Positions 54,698 through 64,000 of a DNA stretch of 64,000 nt are shown one piece after another; the stretch's first letter is position 1, and every line of letters starts with the position of its first letter. The DNA is taken from positions 124,001-188,000 of the forward strand of contig LLCB01000054.1 of assembly GCA_001414345.1 (NCBI GenBank). The letters run 5' to 3'. Below the pieces are notes generated by a model. The model was not told the origin of the DNA, did no database searches, and saw only the letters and a program-made list of their open reading frames with translations. The stretch comes from Hymenoscyphus infarciens. Its lineage: Eukaryota > Ascomycota > Leotiomycetes > Helotiales > Helotiaceae. The translations under genes and the position numbers were made by a program.

Positions 54698-57600
54698 TGA
54701 CTGAAACCCATTTCAGATTCTCAGGTGCCCGATAGGTGTCCGTTTCGTGGGGATCTGGACCACTGCCAGCGACACTATTACACATCATCACTCTTGATAG
54801 AATTGATAGGCGTCATGCGATATTACGGTCGTTCGAAAGAGTAGCTTTCAAATCCAATACTCTCAGCTGCCGACTGCCGACAACTTTCACACAAGCCATT
54901 CCTCCCAACCACCACCCCTTCATTCTTGATTGATTTCATGGACTCACGATAATATCATCTAGACTTCATGATCCTTGCGCTAGACCAGGGACTTGCTTTT
55001 ATTGGCAGTTTTCTCTCACTCTCCTACTTGGGTATCAGGAAATTCTGGCGTTCGCCTTCGGAGGTCTTGGGCAAAATTCATTGTTGGAGTAGTAGATGAT
55101 TCATTTTCGATACCCGTTTCTTGTACAACTGTACCAAAGAGTCCCTGTAACTATCACTAGGTGTCTACTTTTTTTAATAATAAAAAAAAATGGCATTCAT
55201 TCCACCTCTACTTGTTTTAGATTCGATTGGTGAGTGAGTAAAAGAGTACCATCGCTGAGGAAACTTTCAAGACCTGAATAATAGAAGACAAATAGGTGTC
55301 AAGAGAGGTAAAACATGTCGGCTTCGCCTAGAAAGATACTGGTAGTACAAGTAGTCAAATACAGTAAGTTCGTGTCAACCTTTTTGACTTTAGTTTCAAG
55401 GTTGGACGTCGGTGGACTAAATTAGCTTGATCCCAACAGTGCCCAACATCAACTAGTTTGGTATTTTTCACTTCTACTTTTTTTAACCTCGAGAGCGATT
55501 GGATAAGAGGATTACGAGGTTTACGCCTGACAAGACTATTTTTTTCTTTGTTTGTTGTTTCGTTTTGCGGGACAGCATTGAGATGGAATGAAACGGGGCT
55601 AAGGCTCGGAAAAGAAGACCATCCCAGAATGTCAAACATGCTTGAATTAGGGGTACGCTGGTTGCTCCTCGCATGTGTTTAAACCTACGGTATTAGTCTA
55701 GTCAAAGTTCCTCTCGTTCTCGTCTTTTGCTGTTCGACAAAGTGTATCGTGTGTGAGTTCAACCAATGATGTCCCAGGCGGATAATAGGAAGAAAGGGAT
55801 CTAAAATTCGCTGAAATATGGCATGAGTAGAGGAAAAAGTGAGCCGGAAATAAGAAAAGGTACCAAGGTACATTCATTTAAGCTTCAGCACCCCTGGTGA
55901 AAATCACTGGATCAAGTGAGGAGATCTTGGTTCGCTTATCGCGGCTATTGTGGATCGAACCTATAATTGGTGGGTGTTATTGACAGGGGCTACGATCCTT
56001 GTCAGGCGTTTACCGATGATGGTTTTGGGATATATACCAGTAGGTGAGGAGCATTGTTTTGGTGTTGAGTGGAGGGTGATGGGAAGTAGACTTTTTGGGT
56101 GATGGTGGTGTTAAAATACGTGTTGATGTAACGATAATGTCACTGTGTCACATTGAAACTTGACAATTAGTCATAGGAGTAACAGCGGGAGTATAAATTG
56201 ACTAAATTAGTTGATGTCAATGCTGTCACCTGGCAGAGTTGCTCAATTCTGTAGCTATCGAATTTGGGAACCGTCATACATTGATAAGCTTGATGGAATG
56301 TATAGACTGTTCTTGCAATTCACCCTAAAAAGGATAAATGGGCGCTGATTTTATGCTAACCCAAACTCACTTGAAACCCTCCTTTTGGTGACCAAAGTTT
56401 ATAGTAACTGTAAAAAAGCCCTCTAACTTTAGACAGGGGTAGTATACTTTTGCGGTGAAGTGACCAAGCAGTTTGTTGAGTTCATACTGACGTTGCTAAA
56501 TTGTCAGCTCTTCTTATTAAATTATCAAAGCTCTCCAGCTTTCAAGTCATCATACTTTTTAACACATCATGGAAAAGTGACCAGTTGTCGACTTCCATTT
56601 AATTTCAGCGAATTATCACCCGAGTAATTCAGCTCGTCCGAAGGTACGCAAGCGAAAAAAGAACATGTCGACAGAAAGCCCACTTGATGAAATAAATGAA
56701 ATTGAAACACAAGACATAATGAGAAACGTTTAACATGTCAATACGAAGGAATTAAGACCCCTTTCACCGCCCGAATACGCTGGTGTTGAAGCCCCAAAAA
56801 TAATGGCAAAGGTTGGAGTAAATAAATTAATCAGTAAGAAGACGTGGAACAAGTTCCCTGTACTCACACCTATGAAATATTAACACCTCCTCACCCAAAT
56901 ACTTTGGTTTTGCTCCCCAAAACAAGAATGACACAGGAATGCACATGAGCAGAAACTTCTACATTCAAGTATAGCTTAGAAACAGTTTCAACTCCCAAGT
57001 GCAGTAGATCGAGGGTATCCTTTCAACCAAATTACCGAAGAGACAGTTGGAAATTCTGAAATCCCAATAGGTAAGATCTTACTACTGTCGATATTTTACA
57101 GCTGTTGAAACCCTCTTTGTTGCCGACGAAGATGAAAATGTCATGCTTCAGGAAAAAAGAAAGATAAAAAGATAATACGAAGTGAGTCTTGCTCATTGTA
57201 ATTTTTACCATAACTGCTAGTCTGTCCCAACGTACAAAATATTTAAATACTCAATTATATCTCCTCCCATCCTCACTCAACTAACAAAATTACCCAATAA
57301 AACCTCAGGCCTCACTCAAAAACCACACAGTCTTAAAACTTATTTTCTCCGACTACCTCACGTAACTCTATTCACCAACTTCAATTGTTATAAAATTGTG
57401 GGACACTCTTTTCCAACAGCCATTCGTCGGATGAACAGTAAACGCTAGCAAGTTCAATTTCCAACCAACTTAAAGGATTCAACCCCGTAGAAACGACTTG
57501 TCATCAACTCAAAATCGCGAGGCTTACTAGCACCAAGTTGCATTGACGACACTTGGCATACCTCAAAAGCTGACGAGCTTATATAGCATGCTTTTCAGCT

Positions 57601-58552
57601 GTCCTCAACTTTAAACCAAAAGTAGAGAAGCCGCCAACTAACTCGATAGTGAATTCAGTAGAGAATGCGACAGCTCAGCTTCTGATAATGAATCATGACT
57701 TACTAAGTAAGCTGAAAATAGCCATCTAATAGTTTCAAGAAGACTCCACCTACTGGTGTGTTAAAAGCCTGTTATTGACTCGATTAGGCTCTGTTAGTAC
57801 CATATCCAGCTGGCAATCCTCACTTGTGAAAAGTGTCTAAAATTCAGCAACCTTCTCAAAGGTAATCCTCGTTCTGGAGCGATTTCATCGGGCAATATTT
57901 CGTGATGAATCATGTATGAGTCGTCAAGGACGTTAGACTTGGTTTTTCTCTTCGCTCATTCACGAGTTACTCGTGGTTTACACGCAGCTTACTCAAAATA
58001 GCAAAAATCATTTCTCAGCTCACAGCTCACGAATCAAAAACACAACCCACTCATTTTGAAATCATTAAAATTCGCTCTTGAACGGACATTTTTGCATCCC
58101 TCGAAACAAAGTGTGACTATGAAACGACAGTGACTATCAACAAAACTTCTCTTCTCCCTCTCCGGAGGAAAAAATGGGAAAAAGAAAGAAAGGAGGGAAT
58201 CCATGAAATAGGAACCCATCGATCGTCAAGTGAACAGAGTCACTACCTGTACGAGTCCAACGTGAAAACCATACCGCCCGGTACAAGGCAGGAGTACTTG
58301 AACCACTCCACCAAAAAAACGTTCGTTACTCCCCAGCGCCCCCCAGATATATTAGACAACCAACCCCATTGACAGACAAATCATCCTTCCGTGTCATCAT
58401 GCCAGAATACTCCTAACAAACTCCGTCAAATCCGCCATTCAAGGATCAAAGCACTCATTCCTTGACCGAGAACGACAGACGTTATGCAAATCCCCCAAAC
58501 GCCAGAAAATCGATCGCAATGAATGGTACGCTAAAGACGCGGACAAATAGTT
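54698..58552. other. Intergenic region between convergent genes
   Basis: About 3.9 kb between the homeodomain gene and the kinesin gene. It carries MITE copy 2 at 56303-56473 and GTAAGC-like words near 57700 and 57965-57995. There is an A/T homopolymer-rich patch at 55162-55190. No coding frame is convincing. Confidence 0.45.
56303..56473. mobile_element. MITE family copy 2 (about 170 bp)
   Basis: Matches copy 1 (37773-37945) along its whole length at roughly 80 percent by eye, in the same orientation. The left terminus TAGACTGTTC and CAATTCACC are clear. The right terminus (GGTGAAGTGACCAAGCAGT) is more decayed, so the inverted repeats are less perfect than in copy 1 and the right boundary is approximate. 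It is intergenic. Confidence 0.8.
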
Positions 58553-61500
58553 TTATGCATCGCCGCTGCTTCGGCTTTTGCTGCCACTTCGATCATTGAC
58601 CTTGGTCGATTTCTTCGCCGTGCCGATATGGGTGTTATGAACCTAAAAATGTTAGATTATGATCAAGCTTTAATTAGAAGAGAGGGTACTTACCTTGGTA
58701 GCGAATTTCAAACTCGTCAACGTTTCTGTCAAATGTGCCTGCATTGGACTCGCCATGACAAACATGAGAGTCTTGGAATTACCCCCAAGTGAGTATTGGA
58801 GCAAGTGGGTCAACTTGGAGTTGCGGTAGGGGATATGGCTGCCCTCCTTGCCTTGTCCCAGGGCCGCGATAACGTCGCCCAAGCAGCTCAAACTCTTGTT
58901 GATGTTCTGGGTCTCCTTCTTTCTGTCGCCTTCGGCCCCTGATGACTTGAGTCTCTCTGAGCCAGCCAAGTCGACCAAGTTAAGGGTGCCCTCGGAGGTT
59001 TCACCAGTCGTGCTGTTGTGGCCGATAAGCTTGAGCATGAAGACGGAATGAGAACGGGAAGATCGCTCGTTGGACTTTGTTGCCGCAACCCGTCGGTTAG
59101 AGTCTGCCTGCTTGAGAATGAACTCGACGGTATCCACCGAGGTCATGGGGACAGTCTTAATGCCCGTGACAATTGTTTGCTTCTTCTGGTCGTCATGGCG
59201 AATCTCATGCTTCTTCTTCTCGGAATCTTTGGAGCTGGATAGCAGGTCGTTGATCTCTTCGTTATAAACTTCAATAAATGATCCCTCCATGGTATACTTC
59301 CATCCCTTCTCCTCGAGGTTGCGTGCTGTCTCGTAAATTTGATGTGTGGCGCGAGGAATCATGCCATCAGCCGACGACATGGTGTGGGTCTTTCCGGATC
59401 CAGTTTGACCATATGCGAAGATGGAGACGTTGTAGCCATCGAGTGCACTCTGTACAAGTTGCTGGATCTCGCCAAAAACTTCTTCGTTGGTGGTGGAAGG
59501 TCCAAACATTCGATCGAACGAGAACGCATGCGTCTTCTTGGTAATCGTCCCAAGACTGCTCTTCTCCTCCTTCCCTATAATTTCAAGCTCCTTAGATTCC
59601 TTGTCGGAATCGGGAAACTGAATCTGAGCCACTTCGCCATCTGCGTTGCCGGCTGGTCGGATTCGGGCCATAACTCGGATGTTTCCTTTGAGTTCCTGGA
59701 CCGTGTTGAAAAGGATTCGGCGGATTGTTTCCTCCTTGATTAGTTTCGCTTGACAATCCTCCGCCTTTCGGTTTGCCTGTTGAAGTCTCTCCTCCATCTC
59801 CGCAAAACTGTCGGATTGAGCCTTGCTGCCGGACTCGAGGAAGGAGATCCTAGCACGAAGGCTAGCGAGAGTACTTTCCTGCGCCTGGATGGTTTCTGCT
59901 GCTTCGGCCGCTCTCTTCTGCATCACTTCTCGAGCTGCTGCAAGACTCGTTTGGGCCTCGCTCTTGAGGAAACGTTCCTGGTCCAGGTCCGCTCGAACCG
60001 ATTGGAGATCGCTCTTCAGATTCTGTATCTCACGATCTTTGTTTTCCAAAACCATGTGTTGATTCTCGTCGCCCTTTGCAATCTTACCCTCAAGATCCGT
60101 TATCAACTGTGCTTGCCGAGTCCGTTCTTCCTCGAGGGTACTCTCGTATTTCTTCTCCAAAGCACGTGTGGCATCTTCAAGCTCCAAAGCTGCTCGTCGC
60201 TCGACCGCTTGGATCTCGTCACGGTGGGTTCGCGAAGCTCGTTCTGACTCGTCAGTATGATTACGGCGGAGTTTTTCCAATTCCTTTCGATGTGCTCGTT
60301 CGGCATCTTCTGTTGCATTACGGTTGGCTCTCATCTGGTCGTCGAGGTCCGAAGTTGTTGTCTGAAGCTTTCGTTCAAGTCCTACCGCCTTCTCCCGTAG
60401 GAGATCAAGATCAGCATTCAGCATCTTATTTTCTGTAGTTAATTTTGTATTGTTCATGTTGAGATCGAGGACTAATCACATGAAGTCAGTAAGAATTCGA
60501 AGGGCCAGGTCTCGTGGGTATGCGTACTTTGCGTTGTGTAACCAGATACCATGCGTTCATGATTACTTTGCTCCTGTGACATTACTTCTTTTGCCTCCTT
60601 CATTTGCTTGAACATTGCATCCATGTCGTTCATCCGACTATCAATATCTTCGGGGCCCCATGCTATAAAATCAGTGTTAGAATATCTTTTGGAACGTGTG
60701 TTTTGCTGGAATCGATCCTTTGAAGCTCGGGATGGGGTATGAGGGGTAGCATTCATTCCCCAATTCTTGGTTGGAACTGGAATCTGTGAAGGCGTCTTGG
60801 GATTCAAAGCAACTAAGCTATCCTCAGGCTGCTCAAACAACACAAGTGCTGTCTCGCCGCCTCCTCTCAGACTTTGACGTCCATTGCTTAATGAATACCT
60901 TGCTGACAACGATGGTCTAGGGGTTGGCTTGACTGCTGTAGTAATCGCTTGATCTTCTTCTGATTGATAACCATCGTCATCGCTATCAATTCGGAGCCGT
61001 GCCAATGCCGAACTAACAGAGCTATCTGTTGTGTTGCTAACAGAGCGTTGAGACCAATCGGATTCTGAATATTGACATGCTTGCAACTCTTTACTTGGGA
61101 AAGCTGCGGACGTACCCTTTCGATTTGCATCCCCGTCCATCTGTGTATTTGCTGAGGGAGCGGGTAGAAATTTCGTCAGGGCCTGCGTGGGTCTTGTGGA
61201 AGTCGATTGACTGAATACATTGGTACGACTTGCTGCTGAGGCGGAACGTCCATGCCCAGGGCCAACACTTTTCGAAAAGTCGGTTCGTGAATTCTTTCTG
61301 TTAAGGGAGTTCCCGCGGGAAGAGGAGGGGTTTCGGACGCCGTAATTAGATGAAACGGTATTCTTCTAAAGAGTTGATTGTTAGCAGAGGAACTTTGAAT
61401 TACAAAGGTCGAGTTATAGTTCCACTAAAACTCGCTGTTGGGTGTGGGGCTGAATTCTTCATTTGGAAGAAGTATGGCTTGGGTAGTAAAGGCTCCCTCT

Positions 61501-62163
61501 TGGGGTAGCTGGCCTTCATGTTACTAGCATATCCGAAGATATACTAGCATATCCGAAGATATCTCGAATACCGCGAACAACATTCGCACCAAATTGAAGA
61601 GGCCCATAAGTGAGGAGGGTACCGCCGCCGCGTATGTATCGCAAAAACTTTTGGATGATCGGGCTCACAGTTTGGAAGCTGAAGGTATTTTGGATGAAAT
61701 GATGCGAACTTACTCTTGCGTTGGCGAGGGAGGTAGCGTGCACGCCGGAAACAGTGGAGGGAACAGGTAGAGTCCTAGGTAGTTGTGATGAAGCAGGTTC
61801 TCCAGCTCTCTCGGCCAATGTCTTGCGTTTGGGTTCTGGTTCAGGATCTGCAATCTCCCCGTCAGTCCCACGCCCGTTTTTGTTACCATTGCGACTGTCT
61901 GCGAAGACTTACAGGAACCCATTCGATGTTTGGAGGAGGTGCTCGGTGGAGGCATTTTCGAGACGGGTATCTTTGCACGCGCGTTGCTTTCCGATTCAGA
62001 TATTTCGTTGAGGGCCTTTGATGGAGAAGGAAGACGAGTCGTATTGGGCGGTCGAGCTATGCGCGACTCACGCATAAACTGTTGGATCAAGTCAGTGAGG
62101 TGGCGCAAATTGAGGGTTGCGACAGCGAGGAAGCCATACCGAGTTCTCCTCAGAGATATCCAT
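58553..62163 (-). CDS. klpA: Kinesin-14, KlpA/Kar3 type (C-terminal, minus-end motor)
   Basis: Minus-end-directed spindle motor. Six exons, 62163-62140, 62078-61913, 61847-61714, 61365-60528, 60471-58694 and 58642-58553, join in phase to 1009 residues. The N-terminal 330 residues are disordered and Ser/Pro/Lys-rich, suited to microtubule binding. A long coiled coil follows to about residue 640, then the neck (ELKGNIRVMARIRP) and motor domain (about 650-980). The P-loop is GQTGSGKT near residue 745, switch I is SSRSH and switch II is LVDLAGSE; SKLTHLLQYSLGG is also present. A motor at the C-terminus after a coiled coil defines kinesin-14. The protein is longer than the A. nidulans KlpA I recall (about 770). 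The third intron is unusually long (348 nt) and contains a 20-bp duplication. The start region is the least certain part. Confidence 0.92.
61523..61562 (-). repeat. Perfect 20-bp tandem duplication in a kinesin intron
   Basis: Two identical copies of ACTAGCATATCCGAAGATAT lie back to back in the 348-nt intron of the kinesin gene. This looks like a recent duplication. Confidence 0.92.
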
Positions 62164-63266
62164 GGATTGGTGTAATTGCAGCGACGTGCTGCGATATGGT
62201 GTAATTCCTGCGTTTGTCGTAATATTGCGAGTTGAAGATCGAGTGGCATTCAGCGATGTTTCGTGGTTGATGGTCAACAGTTCCTGTTGTGATGTCGCGA
62301 ATACATGGGTGGAGAAATGTGTTGCGAGCGCGAACTTTTGGCCTTATCCCAATCTCTTGTTTACCCGCAAATAAAGTTTTCACGTGATATATAGACTATG
62401 TCCCCATCAAACCCCCTGCAAATACCGCTTCAGAATGCTATCTTAGCTCTTTTGAATCCTGTTAGATTCCGTTTAATACGATAATTTCTATTTCCAGTTT
62501 TATCCCTACGTAGATGCAATTTTGCTGTTGTGTTCTCTCAATTGTGAGTTGAAGGTCTTAAAATGGTGCTTCGGTTGGCCCGGTAACATAATTTCTGAAG
62601 ATGCATGAGCGCATAAAAGCGGCAGCAATACGCACCTCTTTCTGATTATTCCAGACCTAGAGCGCACAATCCGACTTGGTTGCTCCAAAACACTTCAGTT
62701 GGTACTTTAAATTGTCTCTCAAGTACTTCGGTTAACACCTAGTTATCCTAGTGAGTTAGAATAAAGAGGTAGTGGTAGGCAGGCACGAACCAGAAGTATT
62801 TACTGCTGCTTTTACTGTCTATTTGAGAGACTGTACGTCTACCCCAAGTACACATTTGTAAATAGGTCTGGCGGATAACAAAACAGTTAAAATAAACCAC
62901 TCTCAACTATATTCTTTGAAGCTTTATAACACGTCTACTTTTTTTTTAGAATTTCTGCAAATATGAGTACTCGTAAGACCTTTGAACCCCTGTCAAATCA
63001 CAAGCCAAACCCAAAACACCCGCAACCATCACGGAGGGATATATTTTTCAGTGCCCAGTCACAACACCACGCACCTCATTTAACATCAACACCACAAGAT
63101 CGCAACTAAAGCTACGCCTCCCTGTGTCGCTGCACAACCTGAATTCTGTAGCCCAAACCCTCGCCCGAACCTGTCATGGTCACATCAAGATAACCCGCAC
63201 TGCCATTGCCTCCTACCGCCTCTTCGCTCCAAGACCTTTGCGAAAAGCCACATACCAACACCAAGC
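62164..63266. promoter_or_regulatory. Divergent promoter region between the kinesin and the LOA1-type gene
   Basis: This 1.1-kb gap separates two divergent starts. It has a T-run at 62940-62948 and C/A-rich leader sequence before 63267. No gene is seen; a short ATG at 62963 with a GTAAGA after four codons leads nowhere. Confidence 0.4.
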
Positions 63267-64000
63267 ATGGAGAAATACTCTCAATACCGAGATCGAGGTT
63301 GGCAAATCCCACTGCGCTACGGGCTATTCCAATTTTGAAAGAAGCACAAGCATTTGGAAACCAACTAACGCATCAAGCGCAGGATCCGGCATCGCCCCAT
63401 TCTTCCCCGTCTCCTCCCAACCTGCCGGAATATATCTGCCAGGTCGCATCTTCCTCTTCGTCGTTAAATCCTTCTTACTATTCGTAGCCGCAACTTCATA
63501 TTTCTTCGCCCTGCAATGGTTTCCTCTTGGGTCCTTGTTCAAAAAGGCCATGCTATGGATGATACTGGGAATACCAGGCGTATGGTGGATTGATCTTCAA
63601 ATCGACGGAGTCAGAAAAGGATCTCTCGCGAAGAAGCATACAGGTCGGGTACCTGAACCAGGAGACATCATAGCCTCCTCCTTTACATCACCACTCGATT
63701 CCTTGTACTTGGCCGCTATATTCGATCCCATATTCACAATATCTTACCCCCACACAAGACAAGTCCAATACATTTCTCTCTTCGGTGCGATCTTCCGTGC
63801 TCTCTCGAGCCCAAGGGAATACCCTCCAAATGGAGCAAAAATGACACATTTACATACACTGGTCGCCGAACACCCAACCAGAGTCATCGTCGTATTCCCA
63901 GAATGCACGACGACTAATGGAGGAGGAATTATGCCGCTTAGTCCAAGCCTCTTGACAACACCAGCCAAGACTAGGATATTTCCCATCAGTTTACGATATA
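63267..64000 (+). CDS. LOA1: Loa1/Vps66-type lysophosphatidic acid acyltransferase (5' part)
   Basis: Loa1 acylates lysophosphatidic acid at the ER and lipid droplets. Exon 1 (63267-63297) and exon 2 (from 63383) join across an 85-nt intron with a CAACTAACG branch, giving MEKYSQYRDRGSGIAPFFPV. The frame stays open to the window edge, so about 216 residues are present and the 3' end is missing. A hydrophobic segment (IFLFVVKSFLLFVAATSYFF) and a second one (AMLWMILGIPGVWW) form the membrane anchor. The acyltransferase block-I position reads SFTSPLD where other families have NHxxxxD, and block III reads VVFPECTTTNGGG, followed by LSPSLLTTPAKTRIFPISLRY. These variants match my recollection of the Loa1/Vps66 family. 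Confidence 0.88.

Noticed and set aside
1..64000. tRNA, rRNA or snRNA genes
   Set aside because: I looked for GTTCGAA-type T-loops with pairing stems and other signatures; every hit lay in a coding exon or lacked the rest of the structure.

Overview
This window looks like nuclear DNA of a filamentous ascomycete (Pezizomycotina). Genes carry several introns, mostly 44-70 nt, with GT/AG ends and a CTAAC-type branch site. The recognisable proteins are fungal forms of conserved eukaryotic families. One 5 kb block has the near-pure A/T composition and CpA/TpG depletion left by repeat-induced point mutation (RIP). Protein character suggests Leotiomycetes (Helotiales), but that is an impression and not a demonstration. 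There is no sign of bacterial, plasmid or phage DNA, and I saw no tRNA, rRNA or CRISPR array.

Layout. 0-2.6 kb: a degenerate tandem duplication, a decayed gene and an intact paralogue of it. 2.8-6.2 kb: an aldo-keto reductase (-) divergent from the ribosome-rescue factor Dom34 (+). 6.2-7.6 kb: a 3' intergenic stretch holding a family of 25-bp palindromes. 7.6-12.0 kb: a large unknown nuclear-type protein (-) divergent from a PP2A activator (+). 12.9-16.2 kb: a low-complexity Pro/Ala/Lys/Glu protein and a coiled-coil protein with an internal exon duplication. 16.6-21.9 kb: the RIP block, starting with a pair of inverted repeats. 22-24.5 kb: decayed coding fragments and a 25-nt poly-C tract. 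24.5-28.8 kb: sorting nexin Snx41 and a peroxisomal-type carrier with a long added tail. 29-30.9 kb: a GTAAGC repeat cluster and a 245-bp MITE. 30.9-34.1 kb: tafazzin (-) divergent from a NOSIP-type RING protein (+). 34.1-39.2 kb: mostly non-coding, with a probable broken or unresolved gene, two MITEs and a dispersed repeat. 39.2-40.5 kb: a SET-domain protein with a predicted signal peptide. 46.5-48.6 kb: RPA large subunit Rfa1, with an MluI cell-cycle box just upstream. 53.2-54.7 kb: a TALE homeodomain factor behind a 4.6 kb upstream region. 56.3 kb: a second copy of the 37.8 kb MITE. 58.5-62.2 kb: a kinesin-14 (KlpA/Kar3 type). 63.3 kb to the edge: the 5' part of a Loa1/Vps66 acyltransferase.

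The genes do not form one pathway; this is a housekeeping segment with transposon-rich gaps. The strongest non-routine observations are: (i) a stop-free, frame-preserving 54-nt intron inside the homeodomain; (ii) a 112-bp TA-flanked MITE inserted in a repeat whose second copy in this window preserves the empty site; (iii) a two-copy 170-bp MITE family, one copy sitting in a putative intron; (iv) 11-nt and 19-nt micro-exons; (v) the 25-bp palindrome family downstream of dom34; (vi) a SET-domain protein with a secretion signal. All gene models come from reading splice signals and reading frames by eye and have no transcript support.
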